Below, one piece after another: positions 25,468-32,972 of a stretch of DNA of 64,000 nucleotides; within the stretch, counting starts at the first letter, position 1, and every line of letters begins with the position of its first letter. Origin of the DNA: Shimia litoralis (GTDB lineage Bacteria; Pseudomonadota; Alphaproteobacteria; Rhodobacterales; Rhodobacteraceae); assembly GCF_005518135.1 (NCBI RefSeq), contig NZ_SULI01000001.1, positions 186,001-250,000 on the forward strand, written 5' to 3'. A program made the position numbers and the translations under genes. The notes beneath the pieces are model-generated. The model saw nothing but the letters and a program-made list of their open reading frames with translations. It was not told the origin of the DNA and ran no database searches.

Positions 25468-26985
25468 CTATACCTCTTTGGCGAGCGGCCCGAGGCGATA
25501 ACTGACCGCCTCGGCGATATGGGGTTTGCGCACGTCGTCACTTGCATCAAGATCGGCGATTGTGCGCGCGACCCGCAAGACACGGTGATATCCACGTGCG
25601 GAGAGGCCGAACTTTTCTGCGACCCTCAGTAAAAATGTGCGGCCTTCAGGATCAGGGGCGGCGGTTTGGTCAAGCGCGTCGTGATGCGCTGTGGCATTCA
25701 TGGTCTGGTTTGAGACTGTCGCAAATCGCTGTTTTTGGCGCTCGCGGGCTGCGGCCACACGTTTGGCCACGGTCGCCGAGGTATCACCGCTTTTTTCAAG
25801 ATCAAGGTCGCGGATGTCCACTGGAGGTACGTCAATTCGCAAATCCAAACGGTCGATCATTGGGCCTGAAATGCGCCCCAAGTAGTCTTCACCACAGTTT
25901 GGTGCGCGAGAACATGCACGTGCAGGGTCATACAGGTGGCCGCACTTGCACGGGTTCGCCGCCGCAATGAGCATGAACCGCGAGGGATAAGACACATGTG
26001 CGTTTGCGCGTGCCACCATGACTTTGCCAGTTTCAAGAGGTTGCCGAAGCGTTTCAAGCACCGCACGCGAGAATTCAGGGAGTTCATCCAGAAACAGAAC
26101 GCCGTTATGGGCAAGACTGATCTCGCCCGGTTGGGCGCGCCGGCCACCGCCGACGATTGCGGCCATGCTCGCTGTGTGGTGGGGTTCGCGAAATGGCGGG
26201 CGTCTGGAAATGCCGCCCTGATCCAACAAGCCGGAAATCGAATGAATCATAGATGTTTCAAGGGCTTCCAATGGGGTTAGTGGCGGCAATATACCCGCAA
26301 GCCGTGCGGCCAACATGGATTTTCCAGATCCCGGTGCGCCCGTCATCAGAAAATGGTGCCGACCGGCGGCGGCGATTTCCAAGGCGCGTTTGGCCCTTTC
26401 TTGTCCTCTGACATCACGCAGATCCAATTGACCGGAATCTGCGATGACTTCGCCTGGCTCGCAAGGTGCAAGCGGCGATTGCCCAGTGTAATGACGCACG
26501 ACGTCAGCAAGGCATCCGAGCCCAAACACCTGTGCATCTCCGACCCATGCGGCCTCGGGACCAGAGGCGCGCGGGCATAGCAACGTGCGTTGTTCTTCTG
26601 CTGCCAATACTGCGGCGGGCAGCGCGCCAATCACGGGAACCAAGGTGCCGTCCAAAGACAGCTCGCCCAGTGACACGGTGCCTTCTATGGAGTCCGGAGG
26701 CAGCACGTCGATGGCCGCCAATAAGGCAAGCGCAATTGGAAGGTCAAAGTGGCTGCCTTCTTTGGGTAAATCCGCAGGAGACAGGTTAATCGTGATACGC
26801 TTGGAGGGAAGGGCAATTGCCATGGCATTCAGGGCGGCCCTGACGCGTTCGCGGGCTTCGGATACCGCCTTGTCAGGAAGACCGACAATTGAAAATGCCG
26901 GTAGGCCTGCGGACACCGCGCATTGCACTTCGACGAGATGGGCGTCGACGCCTTCAAATGCAACGGAATAGGCGCGCGCCACCAT
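25468..26985 (-). CDS. comM: ComM/YifB family Mg-chelatase-like AAA ATPase
   Basis: A 505-residue AAA+ protein. The N-terminal Lon-protease-like domain has SIVGLPDKAVSEARERVRAAL, the ATPase has Walker A GAPGSGKSMLA near residue 219 and Walker B VLFLDELPEF, and the C-terminal Mg_chelatase_C part has RGYHRVLRVARTIADLD. In Vibrio and others ComM is a hexameric branch-migration helicase used in natural transformation. It is convergent with gshB. Confidence 0.92.
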   Translation of the reverse strand: MVARAYSVAFEGVDAHLVEVQCAVSAGLPAFSIVGLPDKAVSEARERVRAALNAMAIALPSKRITINLSPADLPKEGSHFDLPIALALLAAIDVLPPDSIEGTVSLGELSLDGTLVPVIGALPAAVLAAEEQRTLLCPRASGPEAAWVGDAQVFGLGCLADVVRHYTGQSPLAPCEPGEVIADSGQLDLRDVRGQERAKRALEIAAAGRHHFLMTGAPGSGKSMLAARLAGILPPLTPLEALETSMIHSISGLLDQGGISRRPPFREPHHTASMAAIVGGGRRAQPGEISLAHNGVLFLDELPEFSRAVLETLRQPLETGKVMVARANAHVSYPSRFMLIAAANPCKCGHLYDPARACSRAPNCGEDYLGRISGPMIDRLDLRIDVPPVDIRDLDLEKSGDTSATVAKRVAAARERQKQRFATVSNQTMNATAHHDALDQTAAPDPEGRTFLLRVAEKFGLSARGYHRVLRVARTIADLDASDDVRKPHIAEAVSYRLGPLAKEV

Positions 26986-27056
26986 GTCGGATGTCTTTCG
27001 TCAAGGGATGACGGACACGATATCCAGACATGGTTAGCGAAAAGTAAATGGGACCG

Positions 27057-27929
27057 CTATGCGTTGAGCAAACTCATAAATGCGGGCCACGCCTCGGGAT
27101 CTGCGACGGTTTTGTCACGACAGAACGCATTGCAAAATCCAATGCGGCGCCCGTCGATTTCAAGCACATGCGTGACGGATGCGCCGGAATATGGACACGC
27201 CTCATTTTCAGAATCAGTCCCGCCCACGGCTGCAGCGGGCAACGGTGCGGGGCCGGGCCATGGTCGTGTGTCATATGTTTGTGCATAGCGTTCCAGCGTC
27301 GCACCAGACACGAGGCCCATCGCGCGCCACCTGCGGAATGCCGGGTCCGCAAGATGGGTTTGCACATAGGCTTTGGATGCCGCAGAGACAGGAAGATCAT
27401 AGCCTGCGATACGGGCGGCGACAGGCGCGTAAAAGGCATCTGCGATACTATATTGACCCAATAGCCAAGGCCCCTTGGTTGTTCGAATTGCGCGCGCGTG
27501 ATCCCAAAGCGTTTCGAGCCGCGCGATGTCCGTAAGGACGTCCTCTGACGGGGATGTGTTGATGTAGGCGGTGCGCAAATTCATCGGGCATGCCGCGCGC
27601 AGCGCCATGAACCCTGCATGCATTTCCGCCGTCAGGTTGCGGGCGGTGGCGCGTTCTAGCGGGGATGTCGGCCAATGTCCGGCCTCGGGATGACGGGTGG
27701 CCAGTTCTTCGGCGATGGCCAATGATTCCGAGACAATTGCCCCTTCGGGTGTCTGAACGGTCGGAACGGTGCGCGCAGGCGAAAAGGCGGCCAGTTGGGC
27801 GGCAACCGAGGCTTTGGAAAAGTCGAGCATGTGGGTTTTGAACGGAATGTTGAACCGTTCAAATAACAGCCAGCCACGCAGGGACCACGATGAATAGGCG
27901 TAATCGCCGAGCAAAAGAGAATAGGTCAT
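27057..27929 (-). CDS. Glutathione S-transferase with C-terminal YHS-like metal-binding domain
   Basis: A 290-residue protein. The first ~215 residues are a GST: thioredoxin-like start LLGDYAYSSWSLRGWLL with a likely catalytic Ser, TVPTVQTPEGAIVSESLAIAEEL for glutathione binding, then the helical domain. GSTs usually end there. The last ~46 residues read CPYSGASVTHVLEIDGR then GFCNAFCRDK and ADPEAW, with Cys245, Cys266 and Cys270 spaced as in YHS domains (C..G.x..FC..xC..dP). A metal-binding tail is therefore likely. It is followed by the CobC-like gene upstream on the same strand. Confidence 0.83.
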   Translation of the reverse strand: MTYSLLLGDYAYSSWSLRGWLLFERFNIPFKTHMLDFSKASVAAQLAAFSPARTVPTVQTPEGAIVSESLAIAEELATRHPEAGHWPTSPLERATARNLTAEMHAGFMALRAACPMNLRTAYINTSPSEDVLTDIARLETLWDHARAIRTTKGPWLLGQYSIADAFYAPVAARIAGYDLPVSAASKAYVQTHLADPAFRRWRAMGLVSGATLERYAQTYDTRPWPGPAPLPAAAVGGTDSENEACPYSGASVTHVLEIDGRRIGFCNAFCRDKTVADPEAWPAFMSLLNA

Positions 27930-27987
27930 GCAAACAGCCTAGCGAGGTTTGCATTGATCGAAAAATGAAATATTTTTGCAAGGTCCA

Positions 27988-28563
27988 TCACGGGTTGTGA
28001 TTGATTTGCTGCGCGGACCATGTCGGTTGAGTCAGAAGTGTCGTGACCGAAAGATTATCGATCTTATGGGAAAACGCGGCAGAGCCATCGAGGTTTTCCG
28101 CCCGTGCAATCTGGGTCAAAATGGCGCCAAAATGGGCAACCACGATCACGTCACGATCCGCGTGTGCGGCCATGACGCGATCCACTGCGGTATCTACGCG
28201 CGCGCATACTTGGTTCCAGCTTTCGCCATTCGGCGGTGTCGAGTCACCAGGGGTTTCCCAAAACGCGCGGATACGGGCCGGGTCCATCGCCTCGGCCTCG
28301 GCGAACCTCTTTAGTTCCCAATCGCCAAAATGTATTTCGCGCAAGTCCGGATCATGCGGCAGTCGCGTACGCCTGCCTTGAATTGCGCTGGCGGTATCCA
28401 CCGCGCGGCACAAGTCCGAGCTGATCACGACGGCGTTTTCGGGTAAAAAATCAGACAGGCGCGCAAGGGCTGCGGTGTCCGAAAGATCGGCCGGAATGTC
28501 AGACCATCCCACCATAGATTTCGCGTGCGTGGGGCCATGCCGGACCAGAAATATCCTACTCAT
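27988..28563 (-). CDS. Histidine phosphatase family protein (CobC-like)
   Basis: A 191-residue phosphoglycerate-mutase-type phosphatase with the RHG motif (FLVRHGPTHAKS, catalytic His9), the second Arg in SSDLCRAVDTA and the second His in IVVAHFGAIL. Start ATGA overlaps the cobU stop. Together with cobU this suggests alpha-ribazole-5'-phosphate phosphatase (CobC) in the nucleotide-loop assembly of cobalamin, but histidine phosphatases are hard to tell apart by sequence. Confidence 0.82.
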   Translation of the reverse strand: MSRIFLVRHGPTHAKSMVGWSDIPADLSDTAALARLSDFLPENAVVISSDLCRAVDTASAIQGRRTRLPHDPDLREIHFGDWELKRFAEAEAMDPARIRAFWETPGDSTPPNGESWNQVCARVDTAVDRVMAAHADRDVIVVAHFGAILTQIARAENLDGSAAFSHKIDNLSVTTLLTQPTWSAQQINHNP

Positions 28564-29081
28564 CCGAGGGTGCCTTTCAAGACAAGAGGTTGGCCCGCCA
28601 CTACAAATACCGCGAGATCAGAGATACCGGCCAGATGTTGGTTCAGCTTGCCTTGGGCGTCGCGAAACTGTCGGGCCAGTGAGTTGTCGGGCACCACCCC
28701 CATGCCGACCTCGTTCGAGACAATGACCACACGCCCTTTACAGGCGCGAAGGGCGGCCACAAGAGATTGGGTTTCTGTCGCGATATCGGCTTGAGCTAGC
28801 ATTTGATTGCTCAGCCACATGGTTGCACAATCGAACAACACGATCTGGCCTGTTTCGACCTGTGCCAACGCCGCTGACGCATCGGTCGGGGCCTCAATGG
28901 TGTGCCAATCTGGTCCGCGTGCAAGGATATGCGCATCGATCTTGGCGGTCATTTCGTCGTCAAATGCTTGCGACGTGGCGATGTACACCCGCGGCGCGCC
29001 TGATTGCATGACGAGGTTTTCTGCAAACGCAGATTTTCCAGAAGAGGCCCCGCCAAGCACAAACGTTAATTTTGGAAGCAT
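28560..29081 (-). CDS. cobU: Adenosylcobinamide kinase / guanylyltransferase
   Basis: A 173-residue bifunctional CobU/CobP that phosphorylates adenosylcobinamide and adds GMP. The P-loop is FVLGGASSGKSAFAE at residues 7-21; DCATMWLSNQML and VIVSNEVGMGVVPD are the family's other signatures. At 173 residues it has the usual length. It leads a two-gene operon with the CobC-like phosphatase. I saw no cobalamin riboswitch in the 176 bp upstream. Confidence 0.95.
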   Translation of the reverse strand: MLPKLTFVLGGASSGKSAFAENLVMQSGAPRVYIATSQAFDDEMTAKIDAHILARGPDWHTIEAPTDASAALAQVETGQIVLFDCATMWLSNQMLAQADIATETQSLVAALRACKGRVVIVSNEVGMGVVPDNSLARQFRDAQGKLNQHLAGISDLAVFVVAGQPLVLKGTLG

Positions 29082-29221
29082 GAGCTTTGCCCGCGTTTGA
29101 ATCCATTGATCTATAGTGCGTAGCTCTGTCCGGTGTCTGTTTCAAGAGGCGTACACGAGATCGACTATAGGCTAGGCGCTTACGATCTTTGGACGACCTA
29201 TTTCCAATGCCATTTGGACGC

Positions 29222-29247
29222 TTGAACCCGATGCTATTCGGGTTCAA
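29222..29247. promoter_or_regulatory. 26-bp inverted repeat before chaN
   Basis: TTGAACCCGA and TCGGGTTCAA are perfect 10-base arms around a 6-base spacer, ending ten bases before the chaN start and touching its ribosome site (AAAAGG). It is between the divergent cobU and chaN genes. It could be a repressor operator or a 5'-UTR hairpin masking translation; the factor is not known. Confidence 0.55.
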
Positions 29248-29257
29248 AAAGGCGCTT

Positions 29258-30058
29258 ATGATACGTTTGATTGTTTCGCTTTGTATGTGTGTCACCCCAG
29301 CCATTGCTGAGGAGATTACGGTGTCGGATATTTCCAGTTTTTTTAAAACTGATGTGTTTTTCTTGGGTGAACTTCACGACAATCCCTATCACCATGAACG
29401 TCAGGCCGAGGCCGTGGCGCTGATCGAACCTTCTGCAATTGTGTTTGAAATGCTGACCGCAGCGCAATCTTCCACGATAACCCCCGCGTTACGGGAAGAC
29501 CCGCGCGCGCTTCGGGCCGCGTTGGATTGGGATAATAGCGGATGGCCTGATTTCGATATGTATTATCCGATTATCAAGGCCGCACCGTATGCGGAAATCT
29601 ATGGGGCACAAGTCACACGTGACGCAGCTCGTGCATTGATAAAAACTGGGGATATCACCGCCAGCTTTGGCCTTGATGCAGAGATTTTCGGCCTGACATC
29701 CGCATTGCCAAAAGAACAGCAAACGCTACGCGAAGACGCACAGTTCGCAGCCCATTGCGATGCCTTGCCCAAAGAGATGCTGGCGCCGATGGTGTTGGTG
29801 CAACGCATGCGCGATGCAAGCTTGGCCAAGGCGGCGATGGATGCATTTTTTGAAACAGGTGGACCCGTGGTTGTGATCACGGGCAATGGGCATGCACGCA
29901 CGGATTGGGGGGCGCCGGCCCTGATGGATCCGGTCCTGCACACGGTCAGCATCGCGCAACTTGAATCCCGCCCTGACGGGGATATCAACCATGATCACTA
30001 TATCCTGAGCCCTGAGGCGATGCGCGAAGATCCCTGTTTGGCGTTCAAGAAAAACTAG
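29258..30058 (+). CDS. ChaN family haem-binding-type exported protein
   Basis: A 266-residue ChaN-domain protein. A signal peptide MIRLIVSLCMCVTPAIA precedes EE. The family motif FLGELHDNPYHHERQAEAV follows at ~residue 32, and VFEML and VVVITGNGHARTDWG occur later. ChaN of Campylobacter binds haem pairs at the outer membrane and is linked to iron uptake. The start at 29258 has AAGG six bases upstream; in-frame ATGs at 29189 and 29231 would interrupt the signal peptide. The cysteine in the signal (SLCMC) is not a clear lipobox. Confidence 0.8.
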   Translation: MIRLIVSLCMCVTPAIAEEITVSDISSFFKTDVFFLGELHDNPYHHERQAEAVALIEPSAIVFEMLTAAQSSTITPALREDPRALRAALDWDNSGWPDFDMYYPIIKAAPYAEIYGAQVTRDAARALIKTGDITASFGLDAEIFGLTSALPKEQQTLREDAQFAAHCDALPKEMLAPMVLVQRMRDASLAKAAMDAFFETGGPVVVITGNGHARTDWGAPALMDPVLHTVSIAQLESRPDGDINHDHYILSPEAMREDPCLAFKKN

Positions 30059-30122
30059 GCCTGCTTGTCTCTGGTTCAATCAAGGCATAGTGTTGGGCCA
30101 AGAGTTGCAAACGGACGCCAAG

Positions 30123-31316
30123 ATGCTGACAGACAAACGCATTCTATTGATTATCGGGGGCGGGATTGCTGCCTATAAATCACTGGATTTGATCCGCCAA
30201 CTGCGCAAACGCGGCGCGTGGGTCACACCGATCCTGACCAATGCCGGGGGCGAGTTTGTGACGCCTCTGTCGGTGTCGGCATTGGCGGGCGAAAAGGTGT
30301 ATCGCGATCTGTTCGACCTGACCGACGAAGCCGAGATGGGGCACATTCAGCTGTCACGTTCCGCAGATTTGGTGGTGGTCGCGCCTGCGACGGCGGATTT
30401 GATGGCCAAGATGGCGCATGGGCATGCCAATGATCTGGCCTCAACGCTATTGATGGCGACGGACACCCCGGTTCTGGTGGCCCCTGCAATGAATGTGCGT
30501 ATGTGGGAACATCCTGCGACGCAGCGCAATATCAAAACCCTGCGTGGCGATGGCATTGGATTCGTCGGACCCAACGAAGGTGACATGGCCTGCGGAGAAT
30601 ACGGTCCGGGCCGGATGGCGGAACCTCTTGAAATTGTGTCGGCGATTGAAGGCATGTTGGCTGATGGCCCCTTGTCTGGACAGCGCATTCTGGTGACCTC
30701 CGGCCCCACGCATGAACCCATTGATCCGGTACGTTATATCGCCAATCGCTCGTCTGGATCACAAGGCAGTGCCATCGCCCGCGCATTGGCGGTACAGGGC
30801 GCGGATGTGGTTTTTGTGACAGGCCCTGCCGATGCAGAACGCCCGCAAGGGGTGCATATTGTTGAGGTGCAAACTGCGGCCGAGATGCTCTCTGCGGTTA
30901 AGGCCGTGTTGCCGGTCAATGTGGCCATATTTGCCGCAGCGGTTGCTGATTGGCGGGTCACGTCGGTCTCTGACAGCAAGATCAAGAAACAAAACGGCGC
31001 AATCCCGACGCTCGAGTTTGCGGAAAACCCCGATATTCTGGCCACCGTAAGTCAAATGAAAACAGGTCGGCCCGAGCTGGTGGTCGGGTTTGCCGCTGAA
31101 ACGGACGATGTGATTGCCCATGCGACAGCCAAGCGGTTGCGCAAAGGCTGTGATTGGATCGTGGCCAATGATGTCAGCCCGGAAACCGGTATCATGGGCG
31201 GCAGTGAAAACGCCGTGACTGTGATTTCGGACGCAGGCGCCGAAAGCTGGCCTCGCATGGGAAAAGAGGCCGTGGCGCATAAACTTGCTGAACGCATTGC
31301 TGCGGCATTGCACTAG
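30123..31316 (+). CDS. coaBC: Phosphopantothenoylcysteine decarboxylase/synthetase
   Basis: A 397-residue bifunctional CoaBC of coenzyme A synthesis. The N-terminal flavoprotein decarboxylase domain has RILLIIGGGIAAYKSLDLIR, APATADLMAKMAHG and PAMNVRMWEHPATQRN with the catalytic His/Asn region. The CTP-dependent ligase domain begins at ILVTSGPTHEPIDPVRYIANRSSG. The ATG of MLTDKRILL was preferred; a GTG at 30090 would add 11 residues. It leads coaBC-dut-moeB-like. Confidence 0.96.
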   Translation: MLTDKRILLIIGGGIAAYKSLDLIRQLRKRGAWVTPILTNAGGEFVTPLSVSALAGEKVYRDLFDLTDEAEMGHIQLSRSADLVVVAPATADLMAKMAHGHANDLASTLLMATDTPVLVAPAMNVRMWEHPATQRNIKTLRGDGIGFVGPNEGDMACGEYGPGRMAEPLEIVSAIEGMLADGPLSGQRILVTSGPTHEPIDPVRYIANRSSGSQGSAIARALAVQGADVVFVTGPADAERPQGVHIVEVQTAAEMLSAVKAVLPVNVAIFAAAVADWRVTSVSDSKIKKQNGAIPTLEFAENPDILATVSQMKTGRPELVVGFAAETDDVIAHATAKRLRKGCDWIVANDVSPETGIMGGSENAVTVISDAGAESWPRMGKEAVAHKLAERIAAALH

Positions 31317-31363
31317 GCGTCGGCGCATAACTTGGCCCGTCCAGACGACAAGGGGAACGCGGA

Positions 31364-31825
31364 GTGCTGTCCATCAAAGTAAAGTGGCTTGATCGTGCGG
31401 ATCAATCCGTCGCCTTGCCGTCCTATGAAACCACAGGTGCAGCAGGCGCGGATGTGCGTGCCAATTTTGCTCCTGATGATCGCGCGGGGGTACTTTTACA
31501 GCCCGGTGCGCGGGCTTTGATCCCGACAGGGCTGGCGATTGAAATTCCACATGGGTTTGAGGTGCAAGTGCGCCCACGATCCGGCCTTGCGCTTAAACAT
31601 GGGATCAGCATTCCCAACAGCCCCGGCACGATTGATAGCGATTACCGCGGACCTTTGGGGGTTATCCTGCTGAATTTGGGCGATACCCCGTTTCACGTGG
31701 CCCATGGTGCGCGGATCGCACAGCTCGTTGTTGCGCCTGTCGTGCAAGCAACGTTTGGGGTGCAGGGCGATCTTGGCCAAACCGCGCGCGGCGAGGGTGG
31801 TTTTGGCTCGACGGGGGTAAACTGA
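31364..31825 (+). CDS. dut: dUTP diphosphatase
   Basis: A 153-residue trimeric dUTPase converting dUTP to dUMP. All five motifs are visible: [39 protein letters not shown] with the catalytic Asp and Tyr, [10 protein letters not shown], and the C-terminal [10 protein letters not shown] arm. The start is a GTG with AAGGGG upstream. Linkage to coaBC is widespread in bacteria. Confidence 0.97.
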   Translation: MLSIKVKWLDRADQSVALPSYETTGAAGADVRANFAPDDRAGVLLQPGARALIPTGLAIEIPHGFEVQVRPRSGLALKHGISIPNSPGTIDSDYRGPLGVILLNLGDTPFHVAHGARIAQLVVAPVVQATFGVQGDLGQTARGEGGFGSTGVN

Positions 31826-32874
31826 TGCTGCTGGTATTGGTGATGGCGGTTGCGATTTATGGCATCGGCGCGGTGATGAAGGCACCGGCATCTGCACGCT
31901 GGAGCATGATCGGGATTTTATATCTGGCTGTTTTGCTGATCAACCTGACGCTTCCGGCAGGGCATTCGTTGCGCATGGCGACAGGCCAAAGCCCCGTTTT
32001 GTGGTTGATGATCGGCGCGAGCTTTGTGATCTTTTTGGTCTATCGGGCGGGGTTGCGATGGTTGCGCAGACGTGTTGCGCCCGAGATCCCGGTTGCGCAG
32101 CCGGAGCTGTTTTCCGAGACCGAGCTGAATCGCTATGCCCGCCACATTGTTCTGCGCGAAATCGGGGGGCTAGGGCAGAAAAAGCTGAAAGAATCCAAGG
32201 TTCTGGTGGTTGGTGCTGGCGGGTTGGGCTCGCCCGCGTTGTTGTATCTCGCCGCATCTGGTGTGGGGACAATCGGTATTATCGACGATGACGTCGTGGA
32301 AAACTCTAATCTGCAGCGTCAGGTGATCCATACCGATGATGCGATCGGAACGCCCAAAGTCGTCTCAGCCATGAACGCAATGAAGGCGCAAAACCCATAT
32401 GTCACGGTACGCCCTTTTCACCGACGGCTAGAGGCAAAAGATGCCGATCAACTGGTCGCCGAGTTTGATTTGGTTTTGGACGGCACAGATAACTTTGACA
32501 CACGGTATCTGGTGAACCGTGTCTGCGCCGCACACCGAAAACCGCTCATCTCTGGGGCGTTGTCACAGTGGGAAGGTCAGCTAAGTGTATTTGACCCTGC
32601 GAACGGAACCCCCTGTTATCAATGTGTGTTTCCCGAGGCACCTGCAGATGGGTTGGCGCCAAGTTGTTCCGAAGCGGGGGTGATCGGGCCATTGCCAGGT
32701 GTCATCGGAACGATGATGGCAGTCGAGGCGATCAAGGTCATCACTGGGGCGGGTCATGCCCTGCGTTCAGAAATGTTCATTTTTGATGCCCTCTATGGCG
32801 AAAGCCGGAAATTTGGGCTTAAGCCACGCGAGGATTGTCCTGTGTGTGGGGCGAATGCGCCAGACACAGCGTAA
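31825..32874 (+). CDS. Membrane-anchored HesA/MoeB/ThiF family adenylyltransferase
   Basis: A 349-residue protein. Residues 1-78 hold three hydrophobic spans, followed by RRR and a full E1-like domain: GAGGLGS at 130-136 for ATP, DDDVVENSNLQRQ with Arg finger, Asp in LDGTDNFDTRYL, and Cys281 in PSCSEAGV. Zinc is likely held by Cys264/Cys267 (CYQC) and Cys338/Cys341 (CPVC). MoeB/ThiF proteins activate the C-terminus of MoaD, ThiS or similar carriers as adenylates; there is no rhodanese domain. Soluble relatives lack the membrane part. TGATG coupling with dut is present. Confidence 0.88.
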   Translation: MLLVLVMAVAIYGIGAVMKAPASARWSMIGILYLAVLLINLTLPAGHSLRMATGQSPVLWLMIGASFVIFLVYRAGLRWLRRRVAPEIPVAQPELFSETELNRYARHIVLREIGGLGQKKLKESKVLVVGAGGLGSPALLYLAASGVGTIGIIDDDVVENSNLQRQVIHTDDAIGTPKVVSAMNAMKAQNPYVTVRPFHRRLEAKDADQLVAEFDLVLDGTDNFDTRYLVNRVCAAHRKPLISGALSQWEGQLSVFDPANGTPCYQCVFPEAPADGLAPSCSEAGVIGPLPGVIGTMMAVEAIKVITGAGHALRSEMFIFDALYGESRKFGLKPREDCPVCGANAPDTA

Positions 32875-32972
32875 ACCTGAGCCGTCTCAAACGTAATCTG
32901 GAAATGAAGGCGCCCTTGATTGCGGCGCTCATGCGGACTGCGTAGAGTGCCCTTCAAACAAGGAGTCGCCGC

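Noticed and set aside
29082-29257. Possible cobalamin riboswitch before cobU
   Set aside because: I could not find the B12-box core or its stems in this 176-bp stretch.
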